DNA from: Subdoligranulum variabile
Lineage (GTDB): Bacteria > Bacillota > Clostridia > Oscillospirales > Ruminococcaceae
Direction of reading: 5' to 3'
Assembly (NCBI RefSeq): GCF_025152575.1
Contig: NZ_CP102293.1
Span: forward strand, 2,914,001 to 2,978,000
Length of the DNA: 64,000 nucleotides
Shown: in pieces, positions 32,243 to 39,791 of the stretch
Numbering within the stretch: the first letter of the stretch is position 1
Layout of the letters: every line of letters starts with the position of its first letter
Notes under the pieces: generated by a model
What the model saw: only the letters and a program-made list of their open reading frames with translations
Database searches by the model: none
Told to the model about the DNA's origin: nothing
Position numbers and translations under genes: made by a program

Positions 32243-34021
32243 ATGGATTGCTTCCATTATCCGCTGGATACCGAAACGCTGCTGCGCAAAAAGCGCCGTC
32301 TGCGCCGCGAACTGTTGACGCAGAATCCGCACCCGCTGCATAAAAAGATTGCAATTCTCGGCGGGTCCACCACCAACGAGGTGGCGGATCAGCTGGGGCT
32401 TTTTTTGCTGCAATATGGCATTGAGGCGGAATTCTATCAGAGTGAATATGCCCAGTACTGGCAGGACGCCATGTTCGGTACGCCGGAACTGGATGCCTTT
32501 GCGCCGGATGTAATCTACATCCATACCAACTGGCGCAATCTGACGGCGCTGCCCACCACGGCGGACACTGCAGAGCAGATCGATGCTATGCTGGAAAACC
32601 AGTATGTGCATTTTGAAACCATGTGGCAGGCACTGGAACAAAAGTTTTCCTGCCCCATTATCCAGAACAACTTTGATCGGCCCAATTACCGCCTGATGGG
32701 AAATCGAGATATCTGGGACGTGCATGGCCGGTCCAACTTCATCAGTCGTCTGAACCAGAAATTCTATACCTATGCGGCAGCCCATGAGCACTTTTACATC
32801 AATGATATCGATTATCTTTCGGCAGACTATGGCCTGACGGCCTGGGGAGATGCTTTCTACTGGCATATGTACAAATATGCCATGTGCCTTGATGCGATTC
32901 CATCTTTGGCAAACAGTGTGGCCAACATCATCAAATCCTTGTACGGTCGCAATAAGAAGGCTTTGGTACTGGATCTTGACAACACCCTCTGGGGAGGCGT
33001 AGTCGGTGATGACGGCGTGGATGGACTGGCCATTGGGCCCGAAGTGCCGGAAGGACAGGTCTATGCCGAGTTCCAGAGCTACTGCAAGGCGCTCAAAACC
33101 ATTGGTGTCATTCTGGCCGTGGATTCCAAAAATGAAGAATCCAATGCGCTGGCAGGACTCAACCATCCGGATGGTGTGTTGCGCCCTGACGATTTTGTGG
33201 CCATCAAAGCGAACTGGGAGCCTAAGGATCAGAATTTGAAAGCCATTGCGTCGGAACTGAACCTGGGCGCAGACAGCTTTGTTTTTGCCGACGACAACCC
33301 GGCGGAGCGTGCCATCGTTGAAGCGCAGGTGCCGGGGGTAGCAGTGCCGGTTCTGGATGGCGCCGAAAACTACATCAAGATGCTGGATCACGGCGGCTAT
33401 TTTGAGGTGACTACCCTTTCTCAGGAGGACCTCAAAAAGACGGAACTGTATCATCAGAACGCCCAGCGTGCGGCTGCACAGGCCGCTTTCGGAGACTATG
33501 GCGAATATCTGGACAGTCTGGAGATGACCGCCACGATCCGTGGGTTTGAACCTTTGTATATCCAGCGCATTGCCCAGCTGACCAACAAATCCAATCAGTT
33601 CAATCTCACGACATTGCGCTGCTCCGAAGATGACATCCGTGCCATGGCGGAGGACAAAAATCGGATTTGTCTGTGTGGGAAGCTGGTGGATAAATTCGGG
33701 GATAACGGGATTGTTACGGTGGTGTCTGGTGAGCAGCAGGGAACCGACCTACACCTGCGGCTGTGGTTGATGAGCTGCCGTGTACTCAAACGCGGCATGG
33801 AAGATGCCATGATGGACACTCTTGTGTCGGAAGCGGCGGCCCGCGGGGTGAAAACTGTGTATGGATATTACTATCCCACGGCCAAGAACGCAATGGTACG
33901 GCAATTCTATGGGAATTTTGGCTTTGCGGAAGTCAGTGAGGATGAGGCCGGCAATATCGTTTGGAAACTGGACGTGGCTTCATATCTGCCGCGCCATCCG
34001 CATATGAAGATTGAACGCTGA
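32243..34021 (+). CDS. FkbH-like HAD-IIIC protein with GNAT-like C-terminus
   Basis: A 592-aa protein. Residues 1-220 resemble the SGNH-like N-terminal domain of FkbH proteins (KKIAILGGSTTNEVADQL). The HAD core follows near 235 with LVLDLDNTLWGGVVGDDG (the DxDxT motif), AVDSKNEESNA and VFADDNPAERAIV. The last 150 residues look like a GNAT acyltransferase (YYYPTAKNAMVRQFYGNFGFAEVSE in part). FkbH proteins load glyceryl groups from 1,3-bisphosphoglycerate onto acyl carrier proteins; no ACP gene is present here. It precedes SGNH and MBOAT genes, pointing to modification of an envelope polymer or secreted metabolite. Confidence 0.85.
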   Translation: MDCFHYPLDTETLLRKKRRLRRELLTQNPHPLHKKIAILGGSTTNEVADQLGLFLLQYGIEAEFYQSEYAQYWQDAMFGTPELDAFAPDVIYIHTNWRNLTALPTTADTAEQIDAMLENQYVHFETMWQALEQKFSCPIIQNNFDRPNYRLMGNRDIWDVHGRSNFISRLNQKFYTYAAAHEHFYINDIDYLSADYGLTAWGDAFYWHMYKYAMCLDAIPSLANSVANIIKSLYGRNKKALVLDLDNTLWGGVVGDDGVDGLAIGPEVPEGQVYAEFQSYCKALKTIGVILAVDSKNEESNALAGLNHPDGVLRPDDFVAIKANWEPKDQNLKAIASELNLGADSFVFADDNPAERAIVEAQVPGVAVPVLDGAENYIKMLDHGGYFEVTTLSQEDLKKTELYHQNAQRAAAQAAFGDYGEYLDSLEMTATIRGFEPLYIQRIAQLTNKSNQFNLTTLRCSEDDIRAMAEDKNRICLCGKLVDKFGDNGIVTVVSGEQQGTDLHLRLWLMSCRVLKRGMEDAMMDTLVSEAAARGVKTVYGYYYPTAKNAMVRQFYGNFGFAEVSEDEAGNIVWKLDVASYLPRHPHMKIER

Positions 34022-34036
34022 CCGAAAGGAGCATGC

Positions 34037-35140
34037 ATGAAGAAAACCGTCCTGCAAAAAGGAGCTCTTGCGGCAGCATTTGTGCTGCTTACGGTGATCC
34101 TGCTGGCGGCAGCCCGTTTTTTGCTGGTGGACGATGTGCATTCCTATTCTCGGGTGATGCTGCAGGAAATGTATGCGCAGGCCGGGGAGATTGATACGTT
34201 GTTTCTGGGGTCTTCCCATTGTTACCGCAGTGTAGATCCGGCGGTAGTGGACGAAACGCTGGGAACGCACAGTTTCAACGCCGGCTCCTCACAGCAGTTG
34301 CCGGATGGCTCTTACTACATGCTGCGGGAAGCGGCAGAAGAAAACCCGTTGAAGACGGTGTATCTCGAGATGTTCTACACGGGATATAATCAGAGTGCCT
34401 CCCGTGATGTCCCGATGGCGTGTTATCTGCTCACGGATTATATGCGGTGGAATTCGCCGAACCGTTACCGTTATCTCTGGGAGATGGGCGGAACCGCTGC
34501 CTTTGCCGATCTGCTGCTTCCGGCACGTCATGGCATTGCATCGCTTGGAAGTCTGCCGGATCTGTGGAAGGCCAAATTGACAGACGGCTATGAGCCAGGT
34601 AACTACACCTACGTGACATACCCGGAGGAGGGGGAACGTTACGCGGGCAATGGCTTTGTCTATACCGTAGGAGCGGGACGAGATGGTTACGCAACCCTTT
34701 TGGATGTGAATCCGCAATGTCCGCTTTCGGAGTTCGGGTGGAAGAATCTGACCCGCATTACAGCATTCTGTGAGGAAAACAATATCCGGTTGGTGCTCTT
34801 TGCGGCACCGCTGCCGAGTGCGTATGTATCCAATACAGCCGACTATCAGGCTTATGTGGATGCACTGCGGAAATTTGCGCAGGAACATCATACAGTTTAT
34901 TGGGATTTCTCCTTGTACCGTAATCCCAAAGCGATGGATCTGGGAGGCGGAGACTTTTCGGACGCCCACCATCTGAATGGTGTGGGAGCGGAAAAATTCA
35001 CGGCGGTGCTTTGCGAAGTGATTGCCCGTGATATGGCGGGGGAGGATGTTTCGTCCCTGTTCTGCGACACGGTGGACGAAAAACTCACCGAATACGCAGA
35101 TAATACGATTTTTATGGCGGATGCCTACAGCAAATCATAA
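34037..35140 (+). CDS. Membrane-anchored SGNH/DltD-AlgJ-like protein
   Basis: A 367-aa exported protein with an N-terminal transmembrane anchor (residues 8-32). EIDTLFLGSSHCYRSVDPA near residue 55 supplies the serine of an SGNH-type hydrolase fold and DFSDAHHLNGVGAEKF near 310 the Asp and His, as in DltD and AlgJ/AlgX. Such proteins work beside MBOAT acyltransferases, which is exactly the gene that follows. It probably transfers or trims acyl groups outside the membrane. GAAAGGAG precedes ATG 34037. No closer family name is justified. Confidence 0.7.
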   Translation: MKKTVLQKGALAAAFVLLTVILLAAARFLLVDDVHSYSRVMLQEMYAQAGEIDTLFLGSSHCYRSVDPAVVDETLGTHSFNAGSSQQLPDGSYYMLREAAEENPLKTVYLEMFYTGYNQSASRDVPMACYLLTDYMRWNSPNRYRYLWEMGGTAAFADLLLPARHGIASLGSLPDLWKAKLTDGYEPGNYTYVTYPEEGERYAGNGFVYTVGAGRDGYATLLDVNPQCPLSEFGWKNLTRITAFCEENNIRLVLFAAPLPSAYVSNTADYQAYVDALRKFAQEHHTVYWDFSLYRNPKAMDLGGGDFSDAHHLNGVGAEKFTAVLCEVIARDMAGEDVSSLFCDTVDEKLTEYADNTIFMADAYSKS

Positions 35141-35153
35141 AGGAGGTCCTGCC

Positions 35154-36557
35154 ATGCTGGCTGTTTCTTCGCCAGGTTTTGTCGTTTTTGCGGCATTGCT
35201 GGTGGGGCTCTGGTATGTGACAAAACCGCAGCACCGCTGGCAGTTGATGTTGGCTTCCAGTGCGGTGTTTTTTCTGTCTCTGGACTGGCAGGGCTTTCTG
35301 GTCCTGCTGCTCTGTGCACTGCTGGTCTGGCAGTGTGCGTTGCGGGCGCGTGGAAAAATGGGCTGGTTTGCAGTCGGCCTGTTGTGCGCTCTGGCGCCGT
35401 TGCTGCTTTTGAAATACTATGTAGCTGCGGCAGGGGGACTGCAGACACTTTTTTCTCTGCGATTGTGGCAGCCTGCAATCTTGCAACCGCTGGGTGTTGG
35501 TTATTTCACGCTGCAGCTTGTCAGCTACCTTGTGGATGTACGCCGCGGCATGCTGGTTCCGCAAAAAAGTTTCGCCCGGGTTCTTTGTTTCACATCTTTT
35601 TTTCTCTCCATTACCCAAGGCCCTTTTAATCGCTACGGGGAACTGATGCCGCAGCTGGAGGCTCCTGCCGGCTGGTCGGGCGACCGTATCTGGAGAGGGG
35701 CAGTGCGGTGCTTCTGGGGCTATTTCAAAAAAGTTGTAGTAGCGGACCGTGCTGCCGTGGTTGTGAGTGCGGCGTTTGGAAACCCGGGCGCCTTCGACCG
35801 GACGCAGCTTTTACTGGCCACAATTTTGTATTCCCTTCAGCTCTATGCGGACTTCTCCGGTTATACCGATATAGTGCTGGGGGTAGGGCAGATGCTGAGC
35901 CTGTCCCTGCCTGAAAATTTCCGACAACCTTTCCTGTCTGCTACGGTCAAGGAATTGTGGTCCCGGTGGCATATGAGTCTTTCCCGATGGCTGAAAGATT
36001 ACGTGTATATTCCGTTGGGCGGCAGCCGCTGCAGCCCGGCACGGCGGGATATGAATCTTGTGTTGACCTTCCTGGTCAGTGGGCTCTGGCATGGGGCAGG
36101 GGTTACCTATCTGGTGTGGGGATTCCTCCACGGTTTGTGCCAGGCGCTGGAAAACCATCTGCCTTGGCGCCGTGCCATCACCAAGGGGGGGGTGCGTCTG
36201 GTGGGGATCGTAGGGACGTTTGGAATCTTCGTCTTTACCTTTACAATTTTCCGTGCTACCAGTCTGACCAATGCTGTGCAATATTTTAACGGAATCCTGC
36301 ACAACAGTGGTCATGATGCACTCAGCAACTATTGGGAACTGGGACTTACCACCCGACAGGAACAGATTTTTCTGTTTGCAGGTATAGCGATTCTCGTCAT
36401 CGCCGATCTTCTGCAGGAATTCCATGTTCCTGTTCTGGAAAAGCTCCTGGCGGCACCGCGGCCAGTGCGCTGGGCAGTCTATGAGGCGGCCATCCTCGCT
36501 TTTTTGCTGATGGGATACTTCCTGGGTGGCGGCGGATTCCTGTATGCACGCTACTAA
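35154..36557 (+). CDS. MBOAT family O-acyltransferase
   Basis: A 467-aa polytopic membrane acyltransferase of the AlgI/DltB type. About ten hydrophobic segments are seen, with QGPFNRYGELMPQL near 155, YADFSGYTDIVLGVGQML near 225, WSRWHMSLSRWLKDYVYIPLGG near 270 and the catalytic His in VSGLWHGAGVTYLVWGF near 310. It would move an acyl group across or at the membrane to an extracytoplasmic acceptor, together with the SGNH partner upstream. AAAGGAGG precedes ATG 35154. A strong terminator ends the unit. Confidence 0.93.
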   Translation: MLAVSSPGFVVFAALLVGLWYVTKPQHRWQLMLASSAVFFLSLDWQGFLVLLLCALLVWQCALRARGKMGWFAVGLLCALAPLLLLKYYVAAAGGLQTLFSLRLWQPAILQPLGVGYFTLQLVSYLVDVRRGMLVPQKSFARVLCFTSFFLSITQGPFNRYGELMPQLEAPAGWSGDRIWRGAVRCFWGYFKKVVVADRAAVVVSAAFGNPGAFDRTQLLLATILYSLQLYADFSGYTDIVLGVGQMLSLSLPENFRQPFLSATVKELWSRWHMSLSRWLKDYVYIPLGGSRCSPARRDMNLVLTFLVSGLWHGAGVTYLVWGFLHGLCQALENHLPWRRAITKGGVRLVGIVGTFGIFVFTFTIFRATSLTNAVQYFNGILHNSGHDALSNYWELGLTTRQEQIFLFAGIAILVIADLLQEFHVPVLEKLLAAPRPVRWAVYEAAILAFLLMGYFLGGGGFLYARY

Positions 36558-36561
36558 AAAC

Positions 36562-36602
36562 AAAAAGCAGCACCATGCCTGGCAGGCATGGTGCTGCTTT
36601 TT
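36562..36602. terminator. Bidirectional terminator
   Basis: A 19-bp near-perfect stem (AAAAGCAGCACCATGCCTG and its complement) with A and T tracts lies between the convergent MBOAT gene and the small minus-strand gene. Confidence 0.9.
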
Positions 36603-36614
36603 GTTGTAATTGGA

Positions 36615-36947
36615 TCAGCGATCAGGCTCGCAATCCAGAATGGAGGGGATATTTTCCCAGCGATCCGCCTCGCCGGTATACATTTCGTGAAACCAGGCCA
36701 CTGCAGCATTCAATCCCTGCTGATTGCCATCAAATTCCTGACTCTGGATTTTCTCTTCAGCGGTGTGCTCGATGCTCCATGGGCCGGGCCAGATATAGGC
36801 GGTCAGAAACTCAATCTTCTTTTTCCCGCTTTCGTCGGCGGGGTCTGCCTTTTTACCGGGAACAATGACATAGCGCATGCCGCCCTCCGCTCCTGAATAG
36901 GAATTGCCGTTATGGAACCAGTGATAGATCGGAAAAGCGTCCAGCAT
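36615..36947 (-). CDS. Small protein of unknown function
   Basis: I do not recognise a family. The 110-aa soluble product has a Gly/Tyr-rich start (FHNGNSYSGAEGGMRYVIVPG), a middle segment with aromatic residues (FLTAYIWPGPWSIEHT) and an acidic C-terminus ending CEPDR. It has no signal peptide or membrane segment. AAAGGAG lies 9 nt before its ATG and a good promoter lies upstream, so the gene is probably real. It borders the tRNA-Gly integration site, but is on the host side of it. Confidence 0.65.
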   Translation of the reverse strand: MLDAFPIYHWFHNGNSYSGAEGGMRYVIVPGKKADPADESGKKKIEFLTAYIWPGPWSIEHTAEEKIQSQEFDGNQQGLNAAVAWFHEMYTGEADRWENIPSILDCEPDR

Positions 36948-36991
36948 AGATCGTAACTCCTTTTGCCGGTCATGGGCAAGATATTATTATC

Positions 36992-37020
36992 ATTATATCG
37001 GATTCTGCGATCCTTGGCAA
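36992..37020 (-). promoter_or_regulatory. Promoter of the small minus-strand gene
   Basis: TTGCCA (37020-37015), a 17-nt spacer and TATAAT (36997-36992) on the minus strand. Confidence 0.75.
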
Positions 37021-37039
37021 GAGAAGACCAAAAACGCCA

Positions 37040-37068
37040 TTGACAAAACTACTCCTTTGCGGTACAAT
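37040..37068 (+). promoter_or_regulatory. Promoter of tRNA-Gly
   Basis: TTGACA (37040-37045), a 17-nt spacer and TACAAT (37063-37068), 11 bp before the tRNA. Confidence 0.85.
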
Positions 37069-37079
37069 AATTGAGTCAT

Positions 37080-37155
37080 GCGGGATTAGCTCATCCGGTA
37101 GAGTGACTGCTTCCCAAGCAGTAGGTGGCGAGTTCGAGACTCGTATCCCGCTCCA
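37080..37155 (+). tRNA. tRNA-Gly (CCC anticodon), integration target
   Basis: A 76-nt tRNA with acceptor GCGGGAT/ATCCCGC, discriminator T and encoded CCA. The anticodon arm ACTGC-TTCCCAA-GCAGT gives CCC for GGG codons. Its 3' 46 nt, from the anticodon stem-loop onward, recur exactly at 44489-44534, so it is the attachment site of the element downstream. The tRNA itself is intact. Confidence 0.94.
37110..37155 (+). repeat. attL, 46-bp direct repeat in tRNA-Gly
   Basis: Starts CTTCCCAAGCAGTAGG and ends CCCGCTCCA; identical over all 46 bp to 44489-44534. The flanks differ at once on the left (G here, A at the other copy) and on the right (C here, A there). Confidence 0.95.
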
Positions 37156-37159
37156 CAAA

Positions 37160-37207
37160 CGCCTTGAATTGTACGATGCTTCGTATATTCAAGGCGCTTT
37201 CTTTTTT
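37160..37207 (+). terminator. Terminator of tRNA-Gly supplied by the element
   Basis: A CGCCTTGAA/TTCAAGGCG stem followed by CTTTCTTTTTT. A similar GCCTTGC/GCAAGGC stem with TTTCTTTTTT lies after attR, so the element appears to restore the host gene's termination signal. Confidence 0.75.
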
Positions 37208-37250
37208 CCCTGTGCAACATTTTTACCACCTAAAAATGAGGCTAAGGCCT

Positions 37251-37274
37251 CGTAAACCTGTACGTAAGCCTGTA
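37251..37274 (+). repeat. Tandem integrase arm-type sites, left
   Basis: CGTAAACCTGTA (37251-37262) and CGTAAGCCTGTA (37263-37274) stand head to tail. The second recurs exactly at 44426-44437 beside attR, as expected for arm-binding sites of a tyrosine integrase. Confidence 0.65.
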
Positions 37275-37320
37275 CAGAAAAACAGGTGGCGAAAGATTGA
37301 GTAGAATCAAAAACTCCATA

Positions 37321-37367
37321 ACAAAAAATCCCCCAACCTGTAAGGATTGCTTACAAGCTGGGGGATT
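37321..37367 (-). terminator. Terminator of the lysis cassette
   Basis: On the minus strand AATCCCCCAGC..TTGTAAGC pairs with its complement and is followed by TTTTTTGTT, just after the holin stop codon. Confidence 0.85.
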
Positions 37368-37371
37368 GCTG

Positions 37372-37857
37372 TTATTCTTCCGTGGTGTCGTCGGTGCCGT
37401 CCGGCAGGTCAAGCTGCTGCTCGGCCAGCTGCTTGCCGGCGGCCAGGAGCCTGGTGAGCCAGGCCGGGACAGGGGCGCCCATGTCGGTGGCGTTCTCGGC
37501 GATCGAGCCAAGCTCGGTGAAGATGTACCACACCAAGATCACCGGCAGGACCAGCACCGTGTAGTCGATGCCCAGAACAGGGAAGTGAGCCGCGGCCATG
37601 CCCAGGACGCAGTCGGCCACGGCTGCCACCAGTACCACCACAATCATACCGCCCTTATGCCAGATGCCGGCGCGGGCTACGGCGCTGGACCATTTGCCCT
37701 TAGCTGCTGCGGCCGCGCTGCCGCTGATCCAGTCCAGCACCATGCAGCCCACCCAGGCCAGAATCAGCCAACCCAGCCAGCCAAAGGCCGCGCTAAAGGC
37801 ACCGGCCGCGGCAACGATGGTGGCTTTGATCCAGAGGAAAATGTTATCGCTTTGCAT
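37372..37857 (-). CDS. Phage holin family protein
   Basis: A 161-aa membrane protein resembling toxin-secretion/phage-lysis holins. It has hydrophobic segments near residues 10-30, 30-50 (WLGWLILAWVGCMVLDWISG), 68-88 (GGMIVVVLVAAVADCVLGMA) and 95-115, and an acidic C-terminus ending DDTTEE. The WISGSAAAAAKGKWSS loop between segments 2 and 3 is typical of this family. It would permeabilise the membrane so that the lysin can reach peptidoglycan. It is the last gene of the minus-strand cassette, 26 bp after the M23 gene. Confidence 0.85.
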   Translation of the reverse strand: MQSDNIFLWIKATIVAAAGAFSAAFGWLGWLILAWVGCMVLDWISGSAAAAAKGKWSSAVARAGIWHKGGMIVVVLVAAVADCVLGMAAAHFPVLGIDYTVLVLPVILVWYIFTELGSIAENATDMGAPVPAWLTRLLAAGKQLAEQQLDLPDGTDDTTEE

Positions 37858-37883
37858 CCGCCAATCCTTTCCGGGCTATGCCC

Positions 37884-38726
37884 TTACCCCACAAAGCGGC
37901 TGTGATACCGCTCCAGCTTGTCCCAACCGTTTTTCTGGGCAAGCGCGAGTACCTTGATGGCATCGCCGCTGCTTACGGAGAAGACCGCAGCAAAATAGCT
38001 ATCGCCCAGACGCAGCTGCTTGTAGTGCTCGCTATCGGTCAGTCCCAGAGTTTCGGCCAGGCTGTCCGCCTGGCGCATCTGCTCATCGGTCAGGGGAGCC
38101 AGGCTCACCAGCTGGATGGTGTTCAACTGACTGTTGGGCACTGCAGTGAGATCCTGTGCAGTCTTATCCGGCTCGGTTGCGGGTTTGGTACCATAGATGC
38201 CCACAGCGTTATCGGTGCCGCTGTAGGCCGTGGGGTCCAGGCCCTTGCCGGTGGCGGTGGCGCGGGCTTCCAGGTGGCAGTGATCGTATCCTCCGGCAGC
38301 GTTGCCGGTCTGGCCCATAATGGCAAGAATGTCACCGGTCTTGACCTTCTGTCCTACCTGGACGAGCAGTTCTTTGCAGTGGCAGAAATACAGGAAATTC
38401 ACCTCGTCGGGGGTCTGGGCAGCGTCCATCTGCACACAGACATACCAGCCCCATTCCCAGGTTTTATCGCAGTGATCTGTTACGATTCGGGCGCGGGTAA
38501 CGGTGCCCTGGATCGCTTTTCCCTTGTAGGAAGGCATACGGATGAACTTGTCGTCCAGGCCAACCAGGTCCAGACCTCCGTGCCAGGTGGCTCCACCGCC
38601 GCGGGTATAGCCGTAACAACCGTAACTGTATACAATCTGCGACCGGCCATTGTAAATGCCGGTCTGCATTGCGGTTGCAAGCCGGGCTGCCGACTGCAGC
38701 GCGACACTTTGTTCTTCTTTCGTCAT
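37884..38726 (-). CDS. M23 family metallopeptidase, probable endolysin
   Basis: A 280-aa protein with a LytM/M23 zinc endopeptidase domain. Zinc ligands are visible as HxxxD in TWHGGLDLVG (about 50) and HxH in YDHCHLEARAT (about 147). The C-terminal 100 residues (LTDEQMRQADSLAETLGL) may bind the wall or be a small helical module. There is no signal peptide, fitting a holin-dependent lysin. AAAGGA precedes ATG 38726. The domain order and adjacent holin support a phage lysis role over a housekeeping hydrolase. Confidence 0.87.
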   Translation of the reverse strand: MTKEEQSVALQSAARLATAMQTGIYNGRSQIVYSYGCYGYTRGGGATWHGGLDLVGLDDKFIRMPSYKGKAIQGTVTRARIVTDHCDKTWEWGWYVCVQMDAAQTPDEVNFLYFCHCKELLVQVGQKVKTGDILAIMGQTGNAAGGYDHCHLEARATATGKGLDPTAYSGTDNAVGIYGTKPATEPDKTAQDLTAVPNSQLNTIQLVSLAPLTDEQMRQADSLAETLGLTDSEHYKQLRLGDSYFAAVFSVSSGDAIKVLALAQKNGWDKLERYHSRFVG

Positions 38727-38738
38727 TCTATAGTCCTT

Positions 38739-39146
38739 TCATAATGTGTAGTGCGGTTTCTCTTCTCCGAAAAAACGCCATCGGATGTAGTCATCCAGAA
38801 GGATGGCAACCAGTACCAGAACGGCCCACAGCAGTGTGTACTGAGGGCAAATCTGCCCCATGAGATTTCCGGACATATCGCTGTAGTCCCACACGTCCCA
38901 GCCCAGCCACAGATTTACAATGCAACCGGTGATGAATTCCAGTGCGGTGGCCAGCGCGGTCCCGGTTACGACCTGCAAAGCAAGGCTTGTCTGCCAGCTC
39001 CATACCTCGTTCATGGCGCCTATGACGATAAAAACCACGGCGGCCAGCACCAGCATCGTCCAGTGGCTGTACCCGCGCCAGATCACCTCAAGCGCGCAAT
39101 ACGTTGAACCACCAAACCACGCCAGAAACGCATATTTAGCCAGCAT
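38739..39146 (-). CDS. Small four-helix membrane protein, ABC-transporter type IV (CmpB-like)
   Basis: A 135-aa membrane protein with four hydrophobic segments. The block EFITGCIVNLWLGWDVWDYS and the following GNLMGQICPQYTLLW resemble the 'putative ABC transporter type IV' domain (PF06541) found in Firmicute genomes and sometimes in prophage lysis regions. The name is historical; no transport partner is nearby. It could be a second holin or antiholin. AAGGTG lies upstream of its ATG and its start overlaps the preceding reading frame by 11 nt. Confidence 0.65.
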   Translation of the reverse strand: MLAKYAFLAWFGGSTYCALEVIWRGYSHWTMLVLAAVVFIVIGAMNEVWSWQTSLALQVVTGTALATALEFITGCIVNLWLGWDVWDYSDMSGNLMGQICPQYTLLWAVLVLVAILLDDYIRWRFFGEEKPHYTL

Positions 39147-39383
39147 CGTCCATCACCTTCGTAAGGATTTTCTGTGTCTCGGCGTCCGCCTGCGAAATCA
39201 GTGAGTTATACCCGTCAAGATACACGCCGGTCAGATGGTCGCCGTATTGCACGGCATTGATTTCCGGCACGGTCTTAAGCGTACGGACATACTCCCTAAG
39301 CTGGTTGAAATAGGTGTTCTGCTCCAAGAGCAATCTGTACAATGTTGCGTAGATGACCGTAGGGACAGATCCATGGTCTGCAC
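39136..39383 (-). pseudogene. Small phage gene with apparent 1-nt frameshift near its start
   Basis: On the minus strand AGGAGGTGA (39398-39390) is followed 6 nt later by GTG 39383 and by ATG 39374, but both lie one frame away from the protein-like frame (PTVIYATLYRLLLEQNTYF.. to ..TKVMDDAG, about 75 aa). One extra C in the C run at 39364-39362 would join MQTMDLS to PTVIYATL. The other in-frame start, ATG 39438, has no ribosome site. I therefore read it as a frameshifted first gene of the lysis cassette, or a sequence error. The family is unknown. Confidence 0.5.
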
Positions 39384-39402
39384 GGCGGGTCACCTCCTTA
39401 TG

Positions 39403-39421
39403 TTTTGAAAAGTTTTCAAAA
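39403..39421. repeat. Palindrome TTTTGAAAA-G-TTTTCAAAA
   Basis: A 9-bp perfect inverted repeat around one G, just upstream of the first lysis-cassette ribosome site. It may be an operator; no T tract makes it a poor terminator. Confidence 0.5.
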
Positions 39422-39538
39422 TGTTCACATTTGTCCATTTTGATAAAATATGAAGCGTTTTTACATGATTTGTGCCTTTGTGAAGCTAAAACGCCTATTT
39501 ACGATGCATTTGTCAGACTTTTCTGGGTCGAAACTGGT

Positions 39539-39567
39539 TTGACAAAATAGTAAAATATTGGTATAAT
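39539..39567 (+). promoter_or_regulatory. Consensus promoter of the 46-aa gene
   Basis: TTGACA (39539-39544), a 17-nt spacer and TATAAT (39562-39567): a perfect SigA promoter in the centre of the element. Confidence 0.88.
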
Positions 39568-39572
39568 TGCAA
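39544..39572 (-). promoter_or_regulatory. Candidate lysis-cassette promoter, face-to-face
   Basis: On the minus strand TTGCAA (39572-39567), a 17-nt spacer and TATTTT (39549-39544). It occupies nearly the same bases as the plus-strand promoter, so only one could be bound at a time. Confidence 0.45.
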
Positions 39573-39597
39573 CATTATTACAGAAAGGAGGTACTCT

Positions 39598-39738
39598 ATG
39601 GCAAATACCAAGCAGACGAGTAAGACCGTCGCAAGCAAAGCGTCTTCGATTTTGAGAGGAAAACAGTACAGCGCAAAATCAAAGAGCGTAGCTGCAAGCG
39701 CCCTTGCTCAGACCAAGAGCAAAGGCAAGAAAAAATAA
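39598..39738 (+). CDS. 46-aa basic protein, Ala/Ser/Lys-rich
   Basis: ATG 39598 follows GAAAGGAGG with good spacing and a perfect promoter lies 31 bp upstream; a terminator follows, so this short gene is well supported. The product, MANTKQTSKTVASKAS to SKGKKK, has no Cys or Trp, is strongly basic and contains the block SKSVAASALAQ. I recall similar tiny proteins with a KSxAxSALSQ-like block annotated as hypothetical in phages and mobile elements, but their function is unknown. It could be DNA-binding, an excision factor or an inhibitor of a host or phage enzyme; none of these is shown. Confidence 0.72.
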   Translation: MANTKQTSKTVASKASSILRGKQYSAKSKSVAASALAQTKSKGKKK

Positions 39739-39752
39739 ATAGCTCTTACCAG

Positions 39753-39791
39753 ATGAGCGGCGATGTGCGACCATCCCGCTCATTCTTTTTT
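39753..39791 (+). terminator. Terminator of the 46-aa gene
   Basis: ATGAGCGG/CCGCTCAT with TTCTTTTTT after it. The stem overlaps the stop codon of the opposing XRE gene. Confidence 0.8.

Noticed and set aside
39136..39438. ATG 39438 as the true start of the first lysis-cassette gene
   Set aside because: It has no ribosome site and adds an unrelated basic N-terminus, while a strong AGGAGGTGA lies 40 bp inside the frame.
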